This document shows, in pieces, positions 50,901-63,956 of a stretch of 64,000 nt of DNA. Source of the DNA: Hetaerina americana. Its lineage: Eukaryota; Arthropoda; Insecta; Odonata; Calopterygidae. The translations under genes were made by a program, and so were the position numbers. A model generated the notes under the pieces. That model was not told where the DNA came from. It saw nothing but the letters and a program-made list of their open reading frames with translations, and did no database searches. Position 1 is the stretch's first letter. Each line of letters begins with the position of its first letter. Location of the stretch: positions 1,298,501 through 1,362,500 of the forward strand of contig JAKTNV010000089.1 in the NCBI GenBank assembly GCA_022747635.1. The letters run 5' to 3'.

Positions 50901-53900
50901 TCTCCAGGGAACCTCGACCCCCACCAAGACTCTCACCCCCTGGCCTGACCACGTCCACACCTAGAGATGACCTTACGCTACCCTCCTTGCGACGGCTCGT
51001 CCCCGACGAACGAGAGACCCGGCTTGAGGATGTTGTTGAGGCTGAAGACACCGAGCCAGAGCTTGGCCTCCTCTCCCTGGCACCCCCCCCACTCAATGGC
51101 TGCAACCGCGATGACACTGGAGTAGCATCATCCTCTGCTAACCTTGAAATACCCTCCCTGAAAATTTAAGTGGACACCATTCTAATATGCATGGCACGAC
51201 TGCTAGGTTTTAAGCGCTGCAAGCACAAAATGTAGTGACCATGATGCTTTTGAGACTATGCATATATCATGCATATACATACCCTAGTCTCAATGCTTAC
51301 GAGTAAATATATTCATAAGTATGGTGCTCAAAGACGTTAGTACTTCAGAACCTGATTTGAAATTAATGGAACCATAACCACAGAGTAATTAACACACAGG
51401 TTGGCTTAATGGGTGAAGATGGAGCACGCCATATACTAAGCCTCCCCCCAAGGCTCTCATGCACCCTGCTATGAGGCCTGCGGCAACTGATTTTATCACA
51501 TTAAATTTATTTAACCAACCATTGTTTTGACACTTTGGCCTTTATGAGTGCTGTAACCACAGTCAGTTAAATATGAGAATTGAGAGTAAAAACTTAATAG
51601 AGTGATTTAAAATAACATGACGAACGTAAATAAAAACAAAGTAAAACCTGATGATAATTTCCTATGTTCATTTTCATTTCAAAACTTGCAATTCTTAAAA
51701 TGCCATTGAAAATAAAACAAAATCAAAAATTATTATATTAATAACGAAGCATTTGAATTATTTTTCAATTGGAATGTCTTAATATTTTACTTTAAGTATT
51801 TCCTCACTTTTAGAGATTTTCCAGAATCATATCTGAATCAAATATCATGAAAGATTGCGATAATGCTTCTTAACATTTTATTCTCATCATATTTATTTTA
51901 TAATGTAAACAAATAGCAATTGCGGACAAAAGAACTCCATGTTACACAGGAGTAGATACAATACAAAATGTAAACACCAATTTCTACATAGTTTCCTCCA
52001 AATGCATTTGTTGTTAATATAAATGTACCAAAAATGCTTAGAAAAAAGAAAAATAGGAACTCTGGTTAATTTTCAATCTGATTATAAAACCTCAGAATAA
52101 TAGGAAACTACCATTTGTCATAACATCCATGGTCATGGGACTGCAATGCCCTTAAGATAGGGGTTAAAAAAATCCTATACATGCATTACAAATGAGACTA
52201 TCTTTCATCCCAAATTCAATATCAAAACAGGAAAATAACTTTTTCGTGCAATTAATTAAAATTATAACAGTAATCTAAGGGAACCACATGTTTTCCATAC
52301 AAACCATTATGCAAAGGGCATGAATGACTGGAGAAAATATTTAAGGGAATTAAAAAGGGATAAAGAAAAAAGAAGACAATAATGGCCACTAACCCTTTTG
52401 TTCGTTCAGACGATGTGACTACAGCTGCACTGGAACTCTCCACCTCAACAACTGCTGGCCTGCGTTTCTCAGAGGGCAAAACAACATCCATTGGCTCCAC
52501 TGACTGAATGTTGCCCATTAAGTCCAACCTCTCCTCTGAACTGCCACGCCCCCCAAACAACAGAGAACTTTTACCATTATCAGTCGGGGACAAGGCTTCT
52601 CTCTTGGAGCTGCCCCTTGCCAACTCCATCAGGCGCGAGAGCAACCTTGCATTGCTACTGGATTCACTCTCAGTCCATGCAGCTGCACCTTGCTGAGGCA
52701 GAACAGAATCCAGTCTTGTCAGGGATATCCTGCAGATGATACTAGGCCTCCCCTCCTCGGTGTAAGAGAGGGGAGGGATAGGTAACACTTCATCTCGCGG
52801 CCTCAGGTCCGTGGGGTAAACTGGGGAGGGAGCTATCACAACCTTGGGGGACACCACTTCAATTTGTGGGGGAGGCAACACCTGGGGTTTTGTTATGGAA
52901 TCCGATGGTGCTTTCGTCTCAGGAGGGTCAACATCCTCTTCCCCAGTCCTCACTGAATCCCATGATGATTTACCCCCACCACACTTCCCACCCTTGGCTC
53001 CCCCTTTCCCACCGCCTTTCCCACCCCCTTTCCCACCCCCCTTTCCGCCCCCCTTCCCACCGGCGCCACCCTTGGCGCCCCCTTTTGCCCCACCCTTGGC
53101 TCCCATGCCAGCACCCTTTTCCCCACCCCCCGTCGTCCCTCCCTTCCAGAACAGTTTCATCAAGGTGTCATTCTTCTTCTTGTCCTGGATCACCTTCCCA
53201 TCCACGTCCAACTTAGGCGGGCTCTCCTCCTTCTTTCCCTTCCCCCCCTTACCCTTGCCCAGGTGCGACTGCGAGGCGGCCGGTGCCTCCACTACGTCCT
53301 CGTCCGGCACCCTCCCGCTGCCCCGACCCCTGTGGCCGCTGCCGACGCCCTTAGCACCCCCACTGACCACGCCCCCCTCGGGAGGACCGTGGTCCGAGCG
53401 CACCGGGGACGGGGACGGCGATGTTGTCCAGCCCACGCGGGGGCTACGTCGCACCGACGCGTGCCCCCGGCCTCCCCGCGGCGACTTTCTGGGCGTCACA
53501 GGGGGCGCGGCGAGCGGCGGCGACGCCACCGAGGGCCGGGACGAGCCCGGAGTCCGTCTGCCCACTTCCACCACCACGTCCACATCCTCCGAGTCACTCT
53601 CGACCCTCCGGTTCGACGCTCCTCCACCCTCCACAGCCTCCGCCGCTGACGATGAAGACGAGAGGCACTCCTCAACGCTCTTCACCCGCAAGGTGCTACC
53701 GCCCCTCCGCCGGTGCCCTGATGCCCGTTCCCCGTCCGCCGCGCCCTTCTTCCGGCGCCTCCGCTTGGGCGACGGCTCGGCAGCTCCGCGGTTGCGGGGC
53801 GCGCCCTTCCGCGATCGCGGCGGCGGTGACCCCAGCTCCCAGTCGGAATCGTCCGAGTCGCTCGAGATGGGTGGGTGCTTGGGCGGAGGGACCCTCGAGG

Positions 53901-56900
53901 GCTCCGGGGGCCCCGGTCGGGGTCCCCCGGGGCGGCCCGCACCTCGCGTGCGTCGGTTGGTCGCCGGCTGGACCGCCTCACCGTCTTCGTCGTCCTTCAC
54001 CGCCGTGACCGGAGTCCTCCTGGGCCCCGAAGACCTCCGTCCGCGCACGGGGACCTGGTCGTCCGAGTCGGAGAGAGCCGAGAGCAGGGGCTCTGGGGGC
54101 TTCTTGACCTCATCCAGGAGCTCCTTCTCCTCCTCCTCATCCGTGTCGCCGTCCTCTAGTTCCCCTTCCTCGGGCTCCTCCTTGGGCGGCGGCGGCGGTG
54201 GGGGAGGCGGCTGCTTCTTTTTCTTTTCCGTCTCCGACCTGTCCTGCCCCCTGCCCCCTTTAGTGACGTGCTGTTCCTTCTCCCCTTTGCTGGAGGTCTC
54301 TTTAGTTGGTGGCTGTGGGGAAGTTAACAAAACATAAATATGTGACACCACATGGTGCTAAGAAATTAGGGACTCTGCATTATCCAAATGAATACTATAT
54401 GGAATCAGGTGAATTATGAGAACTTCAGTAAGAAGCTCATTTCAAAGCAAACCAAAAGGTGATGGAATTTCTCTCAATTAGAATTTCTCTCCCAAGTTTA
54501 CAAAAAAAATAACTAAAAGGTAAATATTGAATGTAAAATATGAACTAGTTACTTCTTCATATTTACAATTCTATTGCTTAAGTTTTCGTATAATTACCAG
54601 TACTTTCAATGACTAACAATAACGTATTCATGATTCCCTCATGATTTTAAAAATTCTAATATAAAATGAGAACTTTAATGGTTGAAAGTAGAAGGATAAG
54701 TAACTTGGTTTGACACCTAATTGCCTACTAACTACCTGATTCTTTAAATCTAACAAATTTACCGACGTTTACATAAAAACGTAGTTATTCCTCCTGGAAT
54801 AAAGGAAAGTAATGGATGTAAATGAATAAATGAATTTCTCATTATAATATCCAGATGGAAAATAAAAGCAATGAACTTGAGTGACTGAAAAAAACAGAAG
54901 AGCAGCAGGAAACAAAATGGGATGATATTCATCGAAAAAGAACAAACTTATTATTCCGCAGAAACATTATGGTAGAACATTAAGACTGCTTTCTTTCAAT
55001 GGAACATTTCTACTAACTGAAGTCTGAAGCAGCAAGAGTTTAAAATGAGGTACAGTGACATGAGACTTGTAAGATATGCCACAAAAAACAACAATAATAA
55101 TATTTTGAGCATTGAACAATGCTATGGAAAGTGACCCCAATGAAATGATGAGAGTGACGAGAGGAATTTGGAAGAAATAAAAAAAAACAAGCAAATGAAG
55201 GATGATACAAAGTGGTGGTGAGGAATGGTTACGAGGCGTGGTAGAGTTAATAATGAAAATGAAATAAATAAAAGAGGATACAAATGATAGCATGGAGTGA
55301 ACGATGATATGGGGAGCCAAAGTCTAAAGCTGGTCGAGAGACAGGGAGCCCTTGCACAGAACTCACCCGAGACGACTTGGCAGGGGTTGTATTGGTGGAT
55401 GGTGGCTGTGGGGATCTCCCGTTCTGCGCACCAGAGGATGAGGTTGGTGTGACGGAAGAGTTGAGAAAGTAGCGCAAGTTCCATTGCGGGCGCTGTACCT
55501 CCTCCTAGAAACAACAGAGTCCAAGATTCTTGTGACTGGATCTCCATTTTCGACATCAACACATGCTTAACCCTTGCGATGGCTACAATCATCCACATTA
55601 AAACATCTTAATTAACCACCTGACTTCAAAGCAAATGCAAGCGAGAGTAGGATAGCAACCATTTATCAGGCATCACTTCCATTTAAATTCTCTGGTTGTT
55701 AAAAAAACCACATGAGAGTTACCATCACTACAATGTGGAAAGAAAAAGAATATCTGATCAGTATATGTGAAAAAATTTATTCTCTACAGAACAATTGCTC
55801 TGCATGCCATGTAATATTGCAAATATTACATGTTTATAATTTCATGGATTTTACTTATTGGACATCAAATATTTACTATTTCAATGCATCAGGTTTAGCA
55901 ATAAATGTATGCATTGATAAAAAGGACTATTTCAACAGCTATTTCAATTCAGAGCTAAATAAAGTGCAGAAGTAGCTTCCATAACCCCAGTAATCTCCAA
56001 TAAAAATGGACAAATTTAATATGATGGCAATGTACTATTGTATTTCATATTATTCCAATATACCATAGATAAGATGTTCTCAGAATCCTATCAAGGATTA
56101 GAGAATATTTCTGCTTATGGCTGCAGCAATCATCAACAAAAAAAATTACCTCATAATGACATTTTCATTTGATGGAAGAAGATTCTTACAAATGAAAGAA
56201 GTGTTATATAAACTTTGAAGTCTAAGAAAATTCAGAAGGCAAAGTGTGAAAGTATTAATATTATTATGCTGAAGTTTATATTCCTATTTCTTCAATTAGA
56301 CAATCTTGAATTATGCCAATAATGTTCTTCAATCCCCCTTCATTTGTGAGAGAAATATAGTCAAGGTTAGGACAATGGCATAGCATTAACTGCACTGAAG
56401 TTGGAACAATTATGGAGATTTGACATCCTGATCTCAGTTTATTTTAAATAAAATGCTGAGGACCAGAACACTATTCAGCCTTTCGATTTATACATGAAAC
56501 CATTACCAACAAATCAACCAACATTTCTTGACCCAATCTCCAAAAATACTACATACTTGAAATTTAACAAAATAAGACCTATGATATTGATCTCAATCAC
56601 AAGCAACATAGGTGACCTTAAATGCAATCACTAGACAGCAAATGATGATGCACATCTGACCCATATTGCAACAACTAGGCACCACATACCTCTGCTTCAA
56701 GTGGGGGATTTTGAGGCGGGGATGACCGAGGAGATTCGGGCCTCGGGGTCCTGCACTGCGAAGGCCCCTCATCCGGTGAATCAATCACCTCCCCCTCTTC
56801 ATCCTCACTTGTGGTGCATGACGATGAGCAGGAACTTGTGCCCCCTCCACCGCCACCCCCCCCAGGGTCCTCAACTGCTGGCACTTTCCCACATCCATCC

Positions 56901-58894
56901 CCGATGGATCCTTCACCAATTGGTGATGGCAGGCGATCCAGGAGGGCAGGAGGATTTAACACTGACCTCGAGATTAAGGGGTTGTTCGACAGTGACCTGG
57001 AGTTTAAAGGAAATTCAAAATGAGCACAGAGAACTTCTCCCACAAGTATCCAAACTGGGTTCTTGAAGTGAAATCAAAGAGTGATTGTTTAATTTATAAT
57101 TTTTAAGTGGAAAAATAAAGAGATTAACTGAGGAACAAGTGGATCATAGAAGAATGCAGGCAGGATGCAGTGATAATGGAGAAGTATGAAAGATGTTTGC
57201 CATTGCTAGTTGGGTCATGTTGAAAGAATAGATTGAGGGTGGAGTTACCAGAGGGTTTGAGTGAGGGAATGGACCGAGAATGATATGGGTGAATGCAGTC
57301 AAATACTTTAAAGATTATTAGAAGGCTAGGGAAAAGGAAACCATTCATGAAACAAAGTATGAATGTGACAAGGAAGAATGAAGTAAGTTCCAAAGGATAG
57401 GGCAGCATGGAGGGAAGCAAGAGGAAGTAAGTCTTCTTTCAAAACTTAAGGCCCGACTTTTCTTGGCAGTGCCAACTCGGAAATGGAAGGGCATGTTGGG
57501 GGTGTATGTGTGTATCACAATTTAAGAATAAGTTCCAAATGATTTTACTAATGTTTAAGAATGCATTACTGGAAATAAACTATATTTGTGACAAATAATC
57601 TTTTAACTTCAAGATTTGAATTAATTAACTTTTACATTTGCAAAAAATGAGATGCAAACCCTACTTTTTTGTGAGGCTAAATGTTAGGAATTATACAATA
57701 AAATGTAATAGAACTAACAACTTCACTATGCAAAAAAGCATAAGGGGGGCTGACTACTTCAGTCATGGGAGAGTAACGTCATTAATAAGAAGAGAGTAAC
57801 TTAAAAATCCTCGTGGATAAACAAAGGATGACTGTTTCATTGCACAATATGTGAGAAACATAACCAAAGAAATCATAGAAGAACTGGAAATACAATTAAT
57901 ATTTGGTAATTGACATTACAATTCATTTTCACTAACTTATTAGTTCATAAATATTGATATGCAGATACAACAATGACTGAGAACTATTAAGATATCTCAT
58001 CGGGAGGAATATTCAAGAAAATATCACCAAGCATAATGGTGGAGGTAATACGTAGTGAACAACTCGGTCCCATTTATTAGCAAATATATGCATTAAAAAC
58101 AATTAACAATCACAGAAAAAGGTGAAAAAATTCTTTAAATACTTACGAGGCATCACTATGTTTGGTTGTTGAGGCTCCACTTCTATCATTTTTAGGGGGT
58201 GCCTACACAAAAAGAGAGGAAACAACATGGATGAGCTTCCCAAAAATTGCTAATTAAGAATTTGAGCAATGCAAAACTGAAGCCATTATCAAATTTTAAT
58301 TTGAATCCCCCATTACACAGTGGCGGGTTTTTTTTAATGTGCCACTAGTATCACGCCTCTAAGTGACTTTTGATTTCCAGTTAACCCATGTGGATCGTGA
58401 ACAATTCAGTCAATTCAATTTGTGTAGTGGGGTCGGATGGATCCATGGGCCCCATATAACACAAGCCCAAATAAAACCCAGGAATGCGAGAAATTGCGCG
58501 TGGATCCAAAACAACCCTTTCGCGGGCGATTTAAAAGTCAGGAGTACCAATAACAAAAGAATGACTAATGTAAGTCAGGAGCACCAATAACAAAAGAATG
58601 ACCAATGTTAAAGTACTGACAAATATATGCGCATCAAATCCAAGTATTTTAAGCTTAACACAACTTGCCAAGCTTTCTCTTGATGAATAATTCACAACGA
58701 TTTCAACCATTATGAAGACCCACAAAAATTTCCAGAAGACTAAACAGCGGCGCCATTGAACAGAATTCAGTCTGAAGAAGTTAATTGAATACATGTATCC
58801 CGCCAATATTAAATTTAACAAAACATCAACGATATGCACACTCACCTCACTGTCATCGCTGTCCTCGGAGAGGCTGAGGTCCCTCTCAAGGTCC
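44881..58894 (-). CDS. lilli: lilliputian / AF4-FMR2 (AFF) family protein, 3' part, 12 exons
   Basis: Twelve exons join without a phase conflict into 1,401 residues plus stop: 58894-58846, 58202-58147, 56996-56690, 55504-55367, 54312-52394, 51157-50752, 49780-49458, 49204-49010, 48363-48286, 48171-48075, 46470-45942 and 44990-44881. AFF proteins are nuclear scaffolds of the super elongation complex. Landmarks in order: acidic-serine [26 protein letters not shown]; the long disordered Lys/Ser/Pro exon with [18 protein letters not shown]; and the C-terminal homology domain [61 protein letters not shown] and [20 protein letters not shown]. The N-terminal P-TEFb-binding region is not in the window. 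Unusual is a Gly-Lys tandem repeat in the large exon. Confidence 0.93.
45942..46470 (-). CDS. lilli: lilli exon: Pro/Gly/Ser-rich loop and DLWEQAD
   Basis: Phases 0/1, donor AGAG|GTTAGT. A long [23 protein letters not shown] low-complexity loop, shared in position with human AFF ([19 protein letters not shown]), is followed by [17 protein letters not shown]. Confidence 0.93.
46703..46800 (-). mobile_element. RTE-like LINE 3' end in lilli intron
   Basis: On the minus strand it reads GGGTGATGGGTTGTTTTTGT, then TGTGTCCATCCAAAACCTAC and the perfect hairpin CTACCGTAACCGGTAG. Same family as 34285 and 37316. Confidence 0.8.
48075..48171 (-). CDS. lilli: lilli exon: [16 protein letters not shown]
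   Basis: Phases 2/0, donor AAAAG|GTAATT. Encodes [20 protein letters not shown] then [12 protein letters not shown]. Confidence 0.92.
48286..48363 (-). CDS. lilli: lilli exon: [10 protein letters not shown]...KLAVL
   Basis: Phases 2/2. Gives [20 protein letters not shown] then NKLAVLS across the junction. Confidence 0.88.
49010..49204 (-). CDS. lilli: lilli exon: start of AFF C-terminal homology domain
   Basis: Phases 2/2. [40 protein letters not shown] and [11 protein letters not shown] correspond closely to human AFF C-terminal domains, which form a helical dimerisation module. Confidence 0.95.
49458..49780 (-). CDS. lilli: lilli exon: lead-in to C-terminal homology domain
   Basis: Phases 0/2. 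Contains [20 protein letters not shown] then ELQER. Confidence 0.88.
50752..51157 (-). CDS. lilli: lilli exon: Ser/Arg-rich
   Basis: Phases 2/0, donor CGG|GTAAGC. Contains [39 protein letters not shown] and [15 protein letters not shown], likely nuclear-localisation-type basic clusters. Confidence 0.88.
52394..54312 (-). CDS. lilli: lilli large exon (639 codons), disordered Lys/Pro/Gly-rich region
   Basis: Phases 0/2. Order: acidic stretch [18 protein letters not shown] after nine prolines; RGRR and KRRRRKK basic clusters (RGRR is AT-hook-like); [14 protein letters not shown]; a GGKGGGK tandem repeat (53000-53090); [20 protein letters not shown]; and [19 protein letters not shown]. The central part of the exon is very GC-rich, which explains a 497-codon open frame on the opposite strand. 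Confidence 0.92.
53000..53092 (-). repeat. Coding Gly-Lys/Ala tandem repeat in lilli
   Basis: Units of [15 protein letters not shown] repeat about ten times within the large exon, with matching 12-base units at DNA level (CCACCCCCTTTC in plus orientation). Confidence 0.85.
55367..55504 (-). CDS. lilli: lilli exon: [11 protein letters not shown] motif
   Basis: Phases 0/0. The Trp-containing motif followed by [13 protein letters not shown] resembles the WQLDNWLNKV block of the ALF domain of AFF proteins. Confidence 0.85.
56690..56996 (-). CDS. lilli: lilli exon: Ser/Pro/Gly-rich with EDEEGEVID
   Basis: Phases 2/0. Contains a run of nine or so glycines, [20 protein letters not shown] and [19 protein letters not shown]. 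Confidence 0.85.
58147..58202 (-). CDS. lilli: lilli exon: [19 protein letters not shown]
   Basis: Phases 0/2, donor CCTC|GTAAGT. A short Ser/Thr-rich linker. Confidence 0.7.
58536..58609. repeat. Imperfect 37-base tandem duplication
   Basis: AGTCAGGAGTACCAATAACA and AGTCAGGAGCACCAATAACA units, each followed by AAAGAATGAC(T/C)AATGT, in tandem within a lilli intron. Confidence 0.8.
58846..58894 (-). CDS. lilli: lilli exon: serine/acidic [12 protein letters not shown] motif
   Basis: Phases 2/0, donor [27 protein letters not shown] resembles the DLKLSxDEDD-type motif conserved in AFF proteins. First exon of the gene that I can recognise. Confidence 0.85.
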
Positions 58895-61800
58895 CTGAGA
58901 GAAGAAGAAAAAAACAACATCAGGAAAAACTCAACCAAAGAACGACAGCAACATTAAAACTAGAAATATAACCGGGATATTCTTTCATTGAAAATCGTAC
59001 TACTAGTGGCCCACTTTGAAAAATAAAGGCGGAAGAATTACCGTGCCGCTAAAAGCGAGATCGAAGCATTCAATTCCAGTAGTTTAGTCATTTAAGGGAC
59101 TAACGCACTCGCTAGGCGTAATTATCGGGTTTCGCCCGAGGTAAACAACGTCGAGAACACGTCAAAATCCGAGAACGGGAATGCAAGACCCCCCTCACAC
59201 TGGCGAGTAATCCAACTGTCACACACGATGGACGCGAGGCAAAACCTAAGAGCTCCAAGCCGCCAGAAAACAGCCCCGCGAGGCACCAAACGGGGAACGA
59301 GTGATAAGGGGGAGCGAGAGGGCGAACGTCCGGGGAGGTTGGGCAGTGAGCTAGAATGGGCAAAGACGAGGAGATGGGCGGGATGATAAGTCGAAAGGAG
59401 TTGAGGTAGTAGACTCGACAGGAGGGGGTTGGGGAAACTGGGGAATCTGGTGGGGGCAGACCTCGGTGGGTGGGAGGCGGATGGTCCAATTGGGCAGGTG
59501 GGGTTGTTCCGTAGAAACGATTGGGGGAAGGGGAAACTCCGAAAGGTATACACACACACACACACAGAAACGCTACTACTGTCTCAATGATCAGCACGGC
59601 TGTCATTTTGATATAATCGGGTTTTTAAATTTATTATTTGTACGATCAACAATACAATTAATAAATTTGCGCTCATTCCTGCTTTTCCCGACACGTACTT
59701 GTTTCCGCAGTCCAAATAGTCTAATGGTAGAAAAACTAGTGACTACTAGAATTGAGTATTCACTCCTACGACTGACGGATTCAATTTTTACCCCACATGA
59801 GGTCTCAATAAAGATAGAAAAAAATTTCTCCGCCACCGGGAAAATTTCAACTGTAATAAACATAATTACAAGATACCAACATCGAAGTTGATAGAAGGTT
59901 GAAGGGGGTGGGTGATAACAGTCGTTCTCCACTGAAACAATATATTTAACTCTTAGTGAAAAAATTGAGCATCCCCGGATGCCGACTTGGCCAAGGGACA
60001 CACTTCAAACGGCATTTTTACTCATACCTATTGTGCTTTAGCCACGAATTTAGTCATCACTGAAAACTTACACATGTAAAAACTATTACCTTATCTCCGC
60101 GATTCTTCCCCATTCTAGGGCATTTTCCAATAAATCAACCTCGGCCTTAGTCAATCACTGGATTTCAATTCCTGATTAACTTCATGTGCTTTTTCTTCCA
60201 AGGATGTCTAATGCAGTTTTTAAAATATCAGATCATGAAGGCGGGAGAATGGAATACGAAGGTTGAGGTATCTTCCCAGGTAGTTCGCAAAAATGGTGGC
60301 GTATGACTTCGGCGAATTTTTTTTCGACGAAAAAACCGAATTTCAATAATGCTAAATGTTGGTCCAATTAATTACGTCCCCCCCCTTTATTCCGACACAC
60401 TCCCGGATAACTATCATCAGATCGAAATATGAACAGAAATAATTTTTGTTAGACTTCGAAACATGCCCAGAATTATTAAATGAAAAACTGGAAATCGCAG
60501 TCATTCCGCGCTATGCATCGTCAATTGTTAAACCTTCGCAGATTAAGAACATTCACTCAAGACTGTGAATATTCCTTGAGATGCTGACTAAAAGAAGTCC
60601 TTTGGGGAACTAATAGTTAACATTTCCGATCAAAAAAATAAACATTCTAGGAAAATTTATTCTTATGACATGATTCCTCTTCCCACTTTTCACCACACGC
60701 CGAATAAATGAATATTAAAACATTCGCATCACATTTTCCAATTCATTGCGTGGTTTTAAAAACTGATTTCAGCACCATTCAAAGTGCACGACATAAAGAT
60801 TATATAATTCAACGTCTGTGGAACAGTAGAATCATGGAATGCTTCAATAAATTCACCTTACTTATTGAAATCAATCGATTGCGATATCATTTTGGTGAGA
60901 GGAAAAATTCTGCGACTTGCCGAGAATTTTACTATGTCTTCAATCTTCATTGTGATCCGGAATGATGTTAGCGTAACCTCCGAGGAATTTTTTTCAGTAA
61001 CTGTTGAGTGGTAACGATTGTCGTAGAAGTATAGTTTGTGGTATAAACAGGAAAACTTTTGAAACAAAAAAGCAAATCCCAACAAAAAAAGAGGGTAATT
61101 TTTTTTTTTTTTTAAGTATCCAGTTATCTTAGATCAATTTTCCACCAATTCAGTTGTGATTGGATTGATATTGTTACTAGGAATTTGGACGGGAAAAAAA
61201 TTGCAGACAACTGAAGACGAATGAGTTTTTGAAGATCAAGTTCAATGACCAGTAGGGTCCCATACTTCCTCTCAATGGAAAGGCGTACCTTCGACTACTG
61301 CACTATTATTTAGTGCGGGGAGAGCGTTCGGATTTGGGCACGGCAAAGAGGGTCCGGAAACGCGAGCTGGAAACGTGATTCCACGCCCTTGGCCCGGAAT
61401 AATTGAATTCATCCTCGAGGACGATAAATTTAAGGACTGCCATTCCTCTCCGGGCGAAGTGTCGCGACGCGAAATTTTGCGATTCGCTTTCCACCGAATT
61501 CCCTTGATTTCCCGGAATGTGACGCGAGACCGGAATAATGGGATGTTTCTGCGACAGCAAAAATCGCAAACTAAACACGCGCACGGATGTGTGGCTAAAT
61601 TAATTGACGGCAGGAAAACATCGGTTCGCGGCATACCACATCTTAGCCAAAACGAATTCGCTGATTCAATCAAAAAGGAAAACGTGCCATGAGATCCAAG
61701 TACGCAGACAATTAGCGAAACGATCCCCGGACATATGATGATGCACAGATTTCAATCTGTTTTGTGAATAGCTACACATCGCGAACTTCCCGGAAATCAC

Positions 61801-63954
61801 CACGCAAAAAAATCGCCCATGCGAAATCATGAATTATTTCAGCACAGCCTTACAACGACAAGCATCATCGTTTTGGCAATAACTCCGAATGGAAAAAAAT
61901 TACAGTTTATCGTTGTTGAGGTCAATAGCTACATGAAAATTGGAAGGGTAAAATTCTAAGAGCCTTTCAATAAAACAAGTGGGACGACAAAAATCAATGA
62001 CCAGACGCACAATGGCTTTTTCGAAATGAATTGTCCATTTTGACGGAAGCACGTTCTGCCCTTTAGCATGCGAGGAGACTTCATTTTAAACATTAGTTTA
62101 CCATTTACTTACAGAATATATTTTCCACTAAAAGCTTAACGGTCAGTGTAGGAGGTTTACCACTAATGCAGTCATATTTACATTATCTCTATAGTTACGT
62201 AATTAGGACTACCATCTAACCCAAAGGTTATCCTGCGACTGCGTTAAATACCACTAATAACAGTTGTAACGCAATCAGTAGTGTAAACGCAAGATAATTA
62301 AAAATTTAAAAATTAATTTTTCTTCATCATTCATTATGCCTTCAAATCTATTTTGAACATGGCATTACTTCAACAATTAGGATTATGTATTAACCGAATG
62401 AGAACACAGTGGTAGGCTTGCCAGTGCAACCGGCATTAATTTTGATAACCGAATGGGATAGGATCCCACATCGCACTACAGGTAGGTAATGCACGGCTAG
62501 TAAAATATAAACAGATTTTATTCTACGAAAACAGATTCCTTTCCCTTAACCGCCAGCGTTTCCCCGCAGTTTCCGTGTTCAGAAAATCACGCACTGACTG
62601 GGTCTAGTATGCACAGACACATCATCTGGATTGGAACCCGGGACCCCAGCGATCGATAGCCGAACACCCCCTCCTCCCGCCAACCACGCCAACCTACGTC
62701 GCACCCGTGTACACCAATTCACACCAGCCGCTCTCGCGCGCAGGGGATCGTCGCTCGTTTGGGTGCGACTCGAAACCGGCGATAACTCGAAGGGATAAAC
62801 CCGGGAATGCTACGATCGAACCGCGTGGGAATCGGGAACTACGACTGAAATTTGACTTCAATCGGCCACGCATCCGATTGAGACGCGGCTTAAACAACAT
62901 GATGATGACGCTTCCGTCCGCCGTGAGAAACTAGACCCATCGACTTCCTTCGATCGTTCGTCAAGTAGGCGTCATGTCCTTTCCGGTTCGCTTCTCTCTC
63001 CACTTCCGCCGCAGAGATAAGAAATGCCGAAAAATAATGCACTTTTTTTTTAATTGCTGCCGACGTGGCCGTGAAAGGCGATACAAAAATAGATGCTGCG
63101 TCGCGGGATGTTGTAAATTGGAGGATAGTGTTTATCCTAAGCGGACGCGACGACGACGCGGGGAATTAATGTGACGGCACGAAGCATTTCCCTCGTCGGG
63201 GCAACAATACCGAGGGTCATTACGCCACCTAAAGCATTACCTTACGATTTCGGAGTTCGAATAATTCCAGTAAAATTATTCTCGGTGTTCATAAGCATAC
63301 GCCTCTTTGTGTCAGCACTAATGTAAAGGTGGCAACATCTTCACGCGGCACACCAGGCCGCCGGATACCGGACGGACGTCAGGTCCCCGAGTCTCAAGGT
63401 TAAGGGTTAGCGCTCTTTTAACAACATATTTATGTAATGTTATTGCGCGCACGTACATGCGCGCAATAACGTTACAGCACACGGATATTCTGAAGATATG
63501 ACGAGATCACCAAGCAGAACAGATTTCCGATATAAGGTTCTGTTTTAGCGAATGTCCATGTATTGACTTATAGCTTTGTGAAACGGGCCCTGGGTAGCTC
63601 TGGTGTTTCCATCAACAAAATACAGTCATCGGCATTGATGACTGCTGAAGCACCACAGTTAATAGAATTTTAATGCGGTTAATAGAAAGTCGCACCCGAC
63701 AAGGGAGAATCCGTCAAAGTGTAACATTGGGAAAAGGGTCCGTAACAGGAAGTTTGGCTCCACAAAGGGTTCTTCGAACTTTGCACGACAAAACGCGAAA
63801 CCTACCAATCAAATTAGGTTCCCTCCGTTTCAACTCAAAATGCGTTCGTGGGCGGACTGTCAACTTTACGGTTGACAACAATGATTAAATCTTGTTTGCT
63901 AACTCATATAGGGATAAAGAGGAAGGCGGCATGGCGTAATACTGTAAGGGGTGC
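58895..63954. other. Lilli upstream intron or 5' flank
   Basis: Moderate to high CpG at 59.1-59.5 and 61.3-63.4 kb, an AC run at 59549-59563 and a T run at 61099-61115. No exon of the AFF N-terminal homology domain was recognised on the minus strand, and no other gene was supported. A promoter could lie in either CpG-richer block. Confidence 0.4.
62615..62700 (-). mobile_element. tRNA-like SINE head
   Basis: On the minus strand GGTTGGCGTGGTTGGCGGGA is followed by GGGTCCCGGGTTCCAATCCA, a B-box-like block at tRNA-like spacing. The acceptor stem is not closed. Confidence 0.5.
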
Positions 63955-63956
63955 AA

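Noticed and set aside
52844..54337. 497-codon open frame on the plus strand
   Set aside because: It is exactly antisense to the large lilli exon, which has proper splice sites and conserved motifs. Its composition (long runs of Pro and Ser) is the mirror of Gly/Arg/Lys-rich coding sequence.
60075..60125. Minus-strand ATG followed by MGKNRGDK and a GTAATA donor as a lilli first exon
   Set aside because: It would end in phase 0, while the next recognised lilli exon needs phase 2, and it shows no similarity to the AFF N-terminus.
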